Assembly (NCBI GenBank): GCA_013306675.1
Contig: JABLUY010000024.1
Coordinates: forward strand, 1-64,000
From: Thraustochytrium sp. TN22
Taxonomy: Eukaryota > Sar > Bigyra > Thraustochytrida > Thraustochytriidae
Direction of reading: 5' to 3'
Length of the DNA stretch: 64,000 nucleotides
In this document: positions 9,309-18,991 of the stretch, piece after piece
How positions within the stretch are numbered: position 1 is the first letter of the stretch
Layout: each line of letters begins with the position of its first letter
Position numbers and translations under genes: made by a program
Notes under the pieces: generated by a model
What the model saw: the letters and a program-made list of their open reading frames with translations, nothing else
The model's database searches: none
Told to the model about the DNA's origin: nothing

Positions 9309-11272
9309 CGGGCGAACGCGTGAGCGCCGTAGCCTCGGAGCAGGTGGAGATGCTGCAGCAGCAGGTGGAGGTGCTGGACCGCGAGCGCGGTATCCTGGAG
9401 GAAGTCTCGTCGCACATGCAAAAGGAGGCCGAGCAGCTGCGCGAGGAGGGCAAGCAGCGCGACGAGCAGCTGCTCAAGATTACGCAGAACTTCCAAGGCG
9501 CGCGGACGGCGCTCAAACGCGCGCAAGACCAGGTGACGACGCTGACGCGCGAGCGCGACGCTGCGCTGGGACAGCTGCGCAAGGTGCATGCCCAATACAG
9601 CGACCTGAGCGTGCGGCACGAGGCCCTTAATGAGGACCTGCACGCCTCCGAGCGCGAGGGCGCCGCGTACCAAAAGCAAGCCGCCCGGCTGCGCGCCGAC
9701 CTGGACAGCCTGGCAGCGCGCTCGAACGAGGAGACTGACCTGCAGCTGCAGCGCCTGGAGGCGGAGAGCAAGGCATTGCGCGAGATGAAAACAGATCGCG
9801 ACGCTGCGCGCCGCGACCTGGACGCGCTGCGCGAGGCGCAGCGCAAACTTCGCATCCAGCACGAGAAGACGGTGGCCGACTGCGACGCCATGATCGGCGC
9901 CATGGAGTCGCTCAAGCTGGAGGTCTTCGAGCTCAAGTCCCGCGATGAGACCGTCAAGCAGCGCGAGGCCGAAGCACGCGAGGCCGTGGAGCAGGCCAAG
10001 CTTGAGCGCGACCAGGCCATCGCCTACGACACGGAGAGCCGCAAGACGATTGCGCGGCTCAATGGCCAGCGCGCCGAGGAGGCCAAGGAGAACGCGCGGG
10101 CGCTCGCCAACGCCGTGCAGCAGGAGCGCGACCAGAAGCAAGCGCTCCTCGCAGCACGCGCGCAGGACATTGAGGACCTCACGGCGCGCTGCGCGCGTCT
10201 CGAGCAGGATGCCGACCAGGCGCGCGAGGATGCGCGCGAGGCCCGAGCTCGCCTCGATACCGCCAAGGCCGCCGCCGCCGCCGAGCTCAAGCGCCTCGAG
10301 GCGCTCGTGGCCAAAGCCTACGAGCGCGCCGAGCGCGCCGAGGCCGCCGCCGTGCAGCGCGAGGCCGACGCGCAGCGCCGCGTGCACGAGTGCGCGCAAC
10401 GTGTCGCCGAGGCCGACCAGGAGCGCGTCGCAATGCAAGAGACCTCGCACTCCCTGCAGCAGCGCCTGCAGGCCGCCACCATTGAGGTTGAGCGCCTGCG
10501 CAAGGATCAGGACCGCCTCGAGAAGGAGGCCGCCAAGGCGAATCAGGAGGCCTCCAGCTTCCAGCAGACGCTCGAGAACGTGCGCCTGCAGTCCGACGCA
10601 CGTATCGAGGCCACGCAGGAGCGCGCCAAGATCGCCGAGCAGCGCCTCGTGCAGCGCGTCGCAGACGCCGAGGCGCGCGCTACCGAGGCTGCTCAGTTGC
10701 TCGAGCACCTCACCGCCGAGAAGGACCGCCTTAAGCGTCAAGCCGACGAGACGCTTGCCAGCACCACCGAGCACTATGACCGCCGCCTCGCCGAGCACCG
10801 GGAAGCCGCTGGTCGCTATGAAGCCCGTGTGCAGGAGCTCTCCGCCACGGTCGACTCGCTCTACCACGAGCGCGCCGAGGCCACGCGCGCGCTCAAGGAG
10901 CTCGAGGCGCGAGCGCGCAAGCTGGAACATGCCGCCACGCAGGCCGAGAAGCGCCACGCCGACGCCAAGCTCAAGCTGGCCCAGGTTCTCGCTTCTGAGG
11001 AGAAGCGGGTGCAGGATTATGCTGACCTCAATCGCCGCCACGAGCAGCTGCAGATCGAGCGCGGCCGCGTGCAACGCGAGCGCGATGCAGCCCTCAGGGC
11101 GCTCGACGACCGGCCACAAGGCCCGCGCGACGCCTCGGCCAGCGTGCACCGCGCGCTCCTTGACCTGCGCTCTTCGCGGACCTCGCTTGCACCCGACTCG
11201 CCACGTTCCCGCACCTCGCGGCTGCGCGTCGAGGCGCAGCGCGCGCACGACACCACTGTTGACCTAGCTTAG
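8525..11272 (+). CDS. Long coiled-coil protein, possibly SCLT1-like (centriole distal appendage)
   Basis: 915 residues from the ATG at 8525. After a disordered Gly/Ser/Ala-rich N-terminus (about residues 1-170), nearly the whole protein is predicted coiled coil. The first coiled-coil block begins AYDGHLTELRSRLGAAERQ and continues with LTRENEQLGADLDAEL, then a VEMLQQQVEVLDRERGILEE block. This order recalls SCLT1 of ciliary distal appendages (EYD..I..L, then EN..L, then V..LQQQL), but coiled coils converge easily, so the name is tentative. The C-terminus is Ser/Arg-rich with SPRSRTS, a possible phosphorylation site. An upstream in-frame ATG at 8099 would add 142 low-complexity residues. If correct, it would imply a flagellated stage. 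Confidence 0.7.
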
Positions 11273-11477
11273 AATCAAGAGGTGATGATCCTTTGCCGCT
11301 TGGCTTCCTTCTGCCTTGTGAGTTGACACTTGTCAGCCTTTGAGATAGAATACAATGATCCCTTCGCCACCTTGATTCGTCGTTCCCTTTCATCGATGGT
11401 TGGTTTTTTGCCACTTCGTGCACGTAACGTTAGTCGAATCCAGCCCGCCCGCCAGCCCGCCCCAGAGTTGGAACACC

Positions 11478-12671
11478 ATGCTGCGCTTCTCGCTACTTCG
11501 CTGCGGCACGAGCCGCGGCCCGCTCGTGGCACTCCAAGACCTTCGCGTCGCCACCGCCGTCCGCAGCCAGAGCGCGGCCCAGCAGGCCGACATGGCACCG
11601 GAGATGGGGCCCGGGCCAGCCCAGGTCGACCTCGTGCTCGACCTGCTCGGCAGCGGCCAAGAGGGCCAGCTGGAGGGCATCGGGGGCAACACCGCCGTGA
11701 CCAACAAGGCGTACGTAGTCGCGCCCGCGGAGCGCGACCCTGGCGGCTGCCAGTGCTGGTTCATGCAGGCGCGGGTCCGCGAGCGCGGCGTTGACCCGTC
11801 CCATGGCGACTGCGGCAACATGCTGGCCGGCGTCGGGGTCTTCGCGCTCGACCGCGAGCTCGTCGATCGCGCTCTCGTGCGCTGCGCGGATCGCGGCATG
11901 TCTACCGTGCGCGTCACGGCGCACGCCACGGGCAGACAATACGAGATCGAGGTGCCCACGGACGACAAGGGCGTACCAGCACTCATGGGCGACTATGCCA
12001 TCGCCGGCGTGCCCAGCCCCGGTGCGCCCATCGCCATCCGTAGCCTGGCCAAACTGGGTGCCAAGACGGGCCGCCTGTGGCCTTGTGGTGTGCGCACGAC
12101 GCTGCGTCCGGCCGGCGAAAGAGAGGCTGGGATCGAGGCATCCTGCATTGATGGCGAGCGCCCGCTCGTCATTCTCGACGCGCGCGACGTTGGGCTCTCT
12201 GCTACGGAGTCCAAGCAGGAACTGGACGCCGATCACGATCTCATGCAAAGGTTGGAGGCAGTTCGCCTTGCTGCCGGCCGCGCCATGGGCCTTGGTGACT
12301 GCACGGGCCGCGTATCGCCAAAGCTCTGCCTTGTGGCGCCAGCGCCCGGCGAGCCCATGACGCTCCGCACTCGGTACTTTGTGGCCCCTTTCGAGAACGA
12401 CACGCACCCGACCTTAGCCATGACCGCGGCGCAGGCCTTGGCTGTCGCCGCGCTTGCTTCTGGGAGTCTCGCGCACGACCTCCTCGAGCAAGCGCCTTCA
12501 GTCGGAGACGATGGCAGCGCCACGCTCCGTTTTGTGCATCCACGAGGCAGCGTCGAGATCGCTGTGAATTTGACGCAAGGCAGGACACTTGCAGAGGACG
12601 GAAGCAACCTTCATGGGACATCGTACAAGCGCACGGTCAAGCGTTTGGTAGACGGCGCCTTTTTTGTGTAG
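11478..12671 (+). CDS. PrpF-family isomerase (methylaconitate isomerase / oxalomesaconate tautomerase fold)
   Basis: A 397-residue protein with diaminopimelate-epimerase-type PrpF hallmarks: LRCGTSRG near the N-terminus (RGGTSKG in the family), GIGGNTAVTNKAYVV with the conserved lysine, and DCGNMLAGVGVFAL with the conserved cysteine. PrpF enzymes move a double bond in tricarboxylates: 2-methylaconitate in propionate breakdown, or oxalomesaconate in aromatic breakdown. Which substrate applies cannot be told from sequence. The ATG at 11478 begins almost at the first strand of the fold. An upstream in-frame ATG at 11400 would add 26 residues that could serve as a leader, so organelle targeting is open. 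Confidence 0.85.
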   Translation: MLRFSLLRCGTSRGPLVALQDLRVATAVRSQSAAQQADMAPEMGPGPAQVDLVLDLLGSGQEGQLEGIGGNTAVTNKAYVVAPAERDPGGCQCWFMQARVRERGVDPSHGDCGNMLAGVGVFALDRELVDRALVRCADRGMSTVRVTAHATGRQYEIEVPTDDKGVPALMGDYAIAGVPSPGAPIAIRSLAKLGAKTGRLWPCGVRTTLRPAGEREAGIEASCIDGERPLVILDARDVGLSATESKQELDADHDLMQRLEAVRLAAGRAMGLGDCTGRVSPKLCLVAPAPGEPMTLRTRYFVAPFENDTHPTLAMTAAQALAVAALASGSLAHDLLEQAPSVGDDGSATLRFVHPRGSVEIAVNLTQGRTLAEDGSNLHGTSYKRTVKRLVDGAFFV

Positions 12672-13138
12672 TCGTTGGAGAGTGTTCAAGCAAGCGGAAG
12701 CATTTCTGGTGTAAGATAAGTCAAGGTCATGCTTCACCTCATTCGCTGGCGTTGTTGAAATGGATGATGATGATGATGGCCCGACACTACGAGGCGGTTT
12801 AAGTATTTCCGCGGACGGTCTCCGTCTGCGGTTCCGTCCTCACTGCCAAAGACCGACCGGGTCCGTGGGGGAGAAAAAGCGATACCTTTCAAGTTCAGCG
12901 TGGGTTTTTTCGTGTCGCCTTTGCATGCACAAACGTCGGGTCGGCGGGATCGAAATCGTGGGAGAGAGAAAGCGATCGCTTTGTTCTATTACTTTCATGC
13001 TCAGCGTAGCTGTTTCCGTTTCACCTCTGTATGCGCGACTCCTCTGACGTTGTTGTCAACGACTACTCTGCATCGCGTTTTGTGTGCTGCGTTGTTGGTG
13101 GTTGACGATGGTTGTGACTCGCCTTCAGTCTGCCTAAC
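12672..13138. other. Convergent intergenic interval
   Basis: 467 bp between the PrpF and Tousled-like kinase 3' ends. It contains a short ATGATGATGATG run near 12761. No gene is visible. Confidence 0.55.
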
Positions 13139-14928
13139 TTAGACTCGCTTTTGGCGGAGGTAGGGATCCTCGCAAATGGTCTTGACGTCAGGGCGGTACT
13201 CCTGAGAGTACGTGAGGCAACGGCGGATGAAGTCCTTGGCCTCACCAGAGACCTGCGGCTTGTCGGGAAAGTCAACCTGAAAGGCGCGCGTGATGGTACC
13301 CTGCTGCAGGACCTTCTCCTGCGTCATGCCCTCACCAAAAGGGCGCGCGCCGTAAAGCATTTGGTAGAAGATGACGCCAGTGGACCAAACGTCAACCTTG
13401 GAGGAGATCTTAGGCGGCGGGCCGGTGAGGCGGAAGCACTCGGGCGGCAGGTACCAGTAGGTGCCAGCGCCCTGGGAGGTGAGCTCGATGCCCGTGGCCT
13501 CCGTGTCGGCGGGCTCCATGATCTTGGACAGGCCAAAGTCCGTGATCTTGATGCCGCCGCTGCCGTCGAAAAGGATATTGCCGGGCTTGAGGTCGTAGTG
13601 AATGATACAGGGCCGGGCACGCCGCGCGACCGGGCCAGGCGTGCCGAACGGGACGTGACCGCCGCCCTCAGCGTGGCCGAGGTCGTCGTGGTGATGGTCC
13701 AGCGGGTGGTGCATGTGATGGTCGTCGTGGTGCGGGTGCGGCGTGGCCCATGGCGCGGCGCCCGGGTTGCCGGCATTGTTGCTGGCCGCGCCGGGCAGGC
13801 TGCGTTGTGCGGGCGCGTTTTCGAAGTCATCCATGGACAGCTCACCGCCTGAGCTGAGGTAGCGCAGGCCAGAGAGGATCTGCAGCAGAATGGCGCGCGC
13901 CTCGCGCTCTGGCAGCTTCTTGCGGTGCTTGAGGTGGAACTCCAGGTCGGTCCCGGTGCAGTACTCGAGCACGGTGGCGAATGAGTTGGTGTCAATCTCG
14001 AAGACGTCAAAGAGCTGCACGATGCGCGGATGCTGCAGGCTGAGGTGAATCTTGTACTCGCGCGTGGCGTGCTTGAGGTAGCTGGCCTTTTTAATGTCGT
14101 TCCACTGGGAGTTGAGCTCGTGCACCTTGACTGCCACGTCCCGGAGCTCGACCAGATCGAACCCCTTCCAGACCTCGCTGAAGCCGCCCTTGCCGAGAAG
14201 CTCGCGCAGCAGGTAGCGGTTGTTCAGCACGGGCTGGCGGTTGAAGCGGGAGCCATCTTCGTCGCGGAGGCGACGCATGGACTGCAGGTGCACCATCTTC
14301 TCGAGGTCCACGCGCGCGCGCTCCTCCATGAGCTCCTGCTCAGTGCGCTTGAGGTTGGTGAGCTCGACGCGAATGCTCTCCTCGAGCTCGAAGGCCTCAA
14401 GGTCCACCAAGTAGGCCGGCTCGTCGCTGTCTGCGTTGGCGCGGCGCTGGCGCACCTCCTTGGCGACGGCCTTGCGACGCTTCTCGAGATCGTCGCGCTG
14501 CTGCAGGAGATCCAGCTGCCGCGCGCGGATGTCGCGAAAGAGCTCGCCCTCCTCCCAGGACTCGCTCAGCTTGGCGCGTGGGCCGAAGCCGTGGCGCTGC
14601 ACAGCGACGCGCCCAAGCCGGAAACCGTCCTCAATGATCTTTTGCCGCAGCTTGCGCTGGCGCTCCTGGTCCACCTTGCGCAGGAGCTCCTCGAGGCTCT
14701 TCGCCACCTTGTTTTGGTGCTCCGTGTAGCTGTCCTGCACCGAGCGCAGCTCAGCCTCCAGCTCCTTGGCATGCTCCTCCTTGACTTCGTTCAGGTTGCG
14801 TAGGCGGGAGAGCTCGTCTTCCTTGGCGGCCAGGAGGCGCCGCAGGCGCTCCGACTCGGCGCTCGGCACCAGGTCCTTGGGGCTGCGCGACGAGCTCGGC
14901 CCGCTCCCGTGCACGGGCGTGCTCGAGG

Positions 14929-14959
<31 letters not shown>

Positions 14960-16150
14960 TCCGCGCGACTGCGCGCTTGCAACGCTCCCGGTGCTGTTGC
15001 TGCGCCGGAGTGGCGGCGTCACCGGGTCCGCGAGGCCGCGGCGCTGCTGGTGCTGCTGCTGTGGAGTCTGCGCGGCCACGGCACCGTCGTAGGCGTCGTG
15101 ATCGCGGCCAGGAGTGGCCGCCACGGCGCCCGCGGCGTGCGGACCTTGACTGGCCGCGCCGCCGGCGTCTGGACCCGGCGTGCCAGGCCCCGGCGTCGAG
15201 GCCGCCACTCCGTTGCCGCGCGCGGAGAAGAACTGTTTGATCTGAGGCTGGTTCTTGAGCGCCTTGCGCAACGCCGACTTGCTCGTACTGCCGAGCCCAC
15301 TGCCGCTCGAATTGGCGCCCACCCCGCCCGTGATGCCACCAGGGGTCGTGCCGCTCGTGGCGTTGCCGCCGGGGCCCGGAGAGTTGTAGCGCACCACCGA
15401 GTTGCGCGAGGCCGCGCCGTTCGTGAGCTCTCCGCGCGACATGGAGTGGTTGGAGCGCTCCAGCGCCCCTCCCATGCTCGCCTCGCCGCGGGACTTGGAC
15501 GAGGTGTGCCGCATCAGGAGCTCGTGTGCATTTACGGTGCCCGATTGCGAGAGCCCGTTGCTGTGCGGCGTGGCGCTGCCTGCGCCGGCACGCGCGTCGG
15601 CTTGCGACGGATCGCTGCCGCGCCGGCGGCGGTTCTGCGGCTGCGACGCCAACTGCTGCGCCGACCCGGGCGTCGTTTCACCCGCAGCCTGCGAGTCCGC
15701 GCGTTCCGGCGTCTGCGCCACGGACAGCTTGCGCTTGCGCTGCTGTCGCCCGGCTGGGGATCGCTGCCGCTGGTGCTGCTTACGCGCCTGCATATCCAGA
15801 CGGTTGGCCTCGTCGCCGGTTTCCTCTGGATCGTCCTCGCAGTCCTCCGGCGAGGGCGGCAGGGCGTCGCCCATGGTGCCGGGCGCCGCCGCGCTCACCT
15901 TCTCGATGCCCGGGATCGTGCGGGACACCGAGCTACTAAAGCTCGAGTTGCTTCTGTCGCGCGCGCCGTTGCCTGCAAGCACTGCGGCCGCCGTCTCTGG
16001 CGGCGCCGCCGGCGTCAGCGGCGTGTCGTTCTGCACGGCGGAGAACCCCACCGAGGTGATTGCCATGCCGTCGCGCGGCCGGATGCGCGCCTCGAGCCGC
16101 TGCAGGCGCTCGTTGTCCGCACCCGGCAGCTCCGCCATCTCATTCACCAT
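13139..16150 (-). CDS. TLK: Tousled-like serine/threonine kinase with a His-rich insert in the kinase domain
   Basis: 1003 residues from ATGGTGAATGAG at 16150. The N-terminal half is disordered; a coiled-coil region follows (about residues 450-620, containing the family-type LRQKIIEDGFRLGRVAVQRH). The kinase domain fills the C-terminus, with the Gly loop LLGKGGFSEVWKG, the ion-pair Lys in VAVKVHEL, the TLK-type catalytic loop IIHYDLKPGNILF, DFGLSK and GTYWYLPPECF. TLKs phosphorylate the Asf1 histone chaperone and act in chromatin assembly. Unusual: about 75 residues rich in His and Asp sit just before the catalytic loop (about 13617-13847). CK2 beta lies upstream on the same strand. Confidence 0.95.
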
Positions 16151-16991
16151 GGTTGCTGCTGCTTTTGCGGCTACTGCTGCTGCTGCTGCTGCTTCTGTCA
16201 CCGCCTCTCCTGTCGCGCTTTACGGATCTGCACGGGCCGTCAACGCGAGCGGGGCCCGCGTGCGGCGTCCGACCGGGCGTGCCCCAGCTCGCGCCGGGGC
16301 CGCCGACGTACGTTCGTTCTCTTCGCGCTCCCAGCCACGTCCAGGACGAAGCCGACGAGCCGCTCGCCGTGGTTGGAGATTGCCGTCCTCTGCGCCGCTC
16401 ACTGTCAGGCGCGCCCGGCGGCGCGCACGGACGAGTGCGTGAGAGGGCGGGCGATCGAGCGAGCGGGCTGCGCTCGGCTGCCGCACCCGGTCGCTGCACC
16501 GCGCCGCGCCGCGCAGCTCCGCCGCGCCGCGCCGCGCCGCGCCGCGCCGCGCTCGCGAGGCCTCGCGCGCGCGGTGGTTGAACTGGGTCTGGCGCGGGGC
16601 ACAGCTTAGCGGTCACGGTTGGTAAGCTCGCCGCGGCGTGCGCAACCCAGTGCGGAGAGGTTGACAAGGACCGCTCCGCTCCACCGCGACGGGCCGGGTG
16701 ACCTCGTCTGGCACGTTCGTGCCGACTCCCACGCACCTCAGGAGTCGTAACTCTCTAGCTAGCTCTCTAGAGCTAGAGTAGCGAGCTAGACTTCGTGGCC
16801 ATTCAGGCGCCGGCCGCCGGCGCGACAGCCACAAAGCATGAGACAGTGATGAGTGAATAAGGTTAGAAGAGGGCTGATGCTACGGCGGGAGAAGGGAAAA
16901 GGAAGGCAGGCGAGAGGCGGGCAGCCCCGGCGACGCCACGACCACCGCCCACACGCACGCGCTCGTCGACCCGCGCCGACGCTGTGCTTCT
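16151..16991. promoter_or_regulatory. 5' flank of the Tousled-like kinase gene
   Basis: 840 bp between CK2 beta and the kinase start. It holds a block at about 16499-16552 that is GGCGC on the coding (minus) strand, and a CTAG-rich stretch at about 16753-16790. No gene is visible. Confidence 0.5.
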
Positions 16992-18116
16992 TCATGAAGC
17001 AGACTTGGGATTGGGCTTGACATCGGTGACCTTGGTCTCGCTGGCTGGGGGCTCTGGAGGCTCTACGGGTGCCTTGGACTGCGCGGCCGGGACATGCGCA
17101 GCGGCCTCGGCGGCTGCCTCGACGTCGGTGTGGTCGTTGGTCGCGTCGTCTTCGAGGAACTCCTCCGGATCAGGCGCCCGGGCTGGTGGGCGGTCCATGA
17201 GCGTCTCGGTGGAGCCGCTGGTGCGCGTGCAGCCGGCCCAGTAGGCGGAGGACTCATGTACGCGGAAGCCATAGACGCGCGGCACATACTTTTCGAAGAC
17301 CTCATCCGGGAACTGCTGCGGAAAAGCCATGAGAAAGAGGTGCGGGAAGGAGCGACCCCAAAAGGCACCGTCGAGCCCGCGCTGGCGCTCCTTGGTGGGC
17401 AGGTAGATCTCGCGGCAGCGCGGGCAAAAGACCTTCACGGTGGCTTCGCGCAGCACGTCCGATAGGCCAATCGGGAGCAGCGCCTGCCGCTCGCAGTCAA
17501 TCCGCAGGCACTCGCCAAAATCGCGACTCTCAAACTTATCGCGCATGAGGTTGAGCCCGTGCGCTGTGAGGATGAAGCGCGCGTGGATGATACCGTACAG
17601 GGTCTCCGCGTTGGACTCGATCAGCTCACGCTCCGGGCCGTCCACGTCGAACTCTTCGTCAAGGTCCACGTCCAGGTCCAGGATGACGTCCATCGCCTCA
17701 TTCATGTACTTCATATCTGGCAGGCCGTACATATTGAAGCGGTCGTCAATGTAGTCCGGGTCCACCTCGCACAGGAACTCGTTGCCACGCAGCGAGCAGT
17801 ACCAAGCGATCCAGGTCTCGCCTTCGCTGCTGCTCAGTTCCGACGCCGAGCTCTCTGCGCGCGCCTCCTGGAACTTCAGGTCGCTCCCGGCGAACTCTTC
17901 CAGCAGGTTATCGTCATACTGGAGGCCACCCATCGTGCTCGCGCCCTTGCTCGCGCTCGCCCCTGCGGCGCCGCCGCCCTGCTCCTCCTCTTCCTCCTCC
18001 TCCTCCTCCTCCTCCTCGCCCTCTTCCACCAGATCGCCGTCCTCCTGACCTCCGTCCCCCTGCTTGCCGCCGCCATTCCTGTCACTGCCGCCCGCGCCCG
18101 CCTTGTTGTTATCGCT

Positions 18117-18148
<32 letters not shown>

Positions 18149-18260
18149 CGTCGTCCTCCCCCTCGTCGAGGTTTCTGTCGGCCCCGTGCCGCTCATCCGC
18201 ATTGGTCACCAGCGCGCGCACGCTCTGGCTGCCGCCGTGGGCGCCGCTCTGGGAGCTCAT
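16992..18260 (-). CDS. CK2B: Casein kinase 2 regulatory subunit beta with a long N-terminal extension
   Basis: 422 residues from the ATG at 18260 (MSSQSGAHGG). The CK2 beta core starts at WIAWYCSLRGNEFLCEVD and includes the acidic loop DLDVDLDEEFDVD and the zinc ribbon. All four zinc cysteines are present as FGECLRIDC and CPRC, followed by DGAFWGRSFPHLFLMAFP and the C-terminal VPRVYGFRVHE. This subunit dimerises and docks two catalytic CK2 alpha chains. It is about twice the usual 215 residues, because of a disordered leader with poly-Asn, poly-Glu and Ala/Ser stretches and a tail after the core. The frame is open upstream to 18605, but that part is poly-Ala/Arg and probably untranslated. Confidence 0.95.
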
Positions 18261-18460
18261 GCTTGCCGCCGGCCCACTTGCGCGTGCGCGAGAGTAAGCC
18301 GCGTGCACGCCGGCAGGCCGTGAGGGATTGCCGCGGCGGCGATGCTCTCGCTCGCTTGACGGGAGGTCGCGCGATGCGAGTCGCCGCTGCCGCCGCTGCC
18401 GCCGCCGCCGCACGCTGGGGTCGCCGCGCCGCCGCCGCCGCGCCCGCCGAGCCCCCGCCC

Positions 18461-18495
<35 letters not shown>

Positions 18496-18991
18496 TCCCG
18501 CGCCGCGCTGCGCGCCGCCGCCGCCGCGAGCGAGCTTTGTTTGAACCTTTCGTTGTGTTGTGGATGCTCTTCCAGTAGAACCTTGGCCTTGGAGGCGGCG
18601 ATCAAGGAGAGGGAGCCTGAGGAGGCGGAGGAGGAGGGGAAAGGGAAGGGAAGGAAAGGAAATCTTGACCTTGCCTTCAGCTATGTAGGTAGACATACAC
18701 GCACGTGCGTGAAGGACGCACGGTCATCCTGGGCTAACCTTACGGCAGCTTTGTGCGCTTCGTGCAGAGTTGCATGTGCATGCAGCTCGAATCAAGCATT
18801 TTTGCGCAGGCGAGTCGGCTTCGATGGCGACCAGACTGGCCGAGGAGGCGTCCTATGCGACAAGGGACGATGCGGATGGTCGCCGTGGGCTACGGCAACA
18901 CGACTACGCCTTCGGTGCTCCGCCGATGCATGCCTTTCGTACGAAGCCGCCATGTGCCTTCTTCTACGAGTTGGTCCTTTAGGCTGCCTTG
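18261..18991. other. Intergenic interval upstream of CK2 beta
   Basis: 731 bp with GCC/CGC triplet runs (about 18380-18530), an AGGGAAAGG-type purine stretch near 18635-18660, and nothing recognisable as a gene. Confidence 0.55.

Noticed and set aside
9194-11248. Long minus-strand open frame opposite the coiled-coil gene
   Set aside because: Leu/Ala/Arg-rich mirror of a Glu/Ala/Arg coiled coil; no start context or domain.
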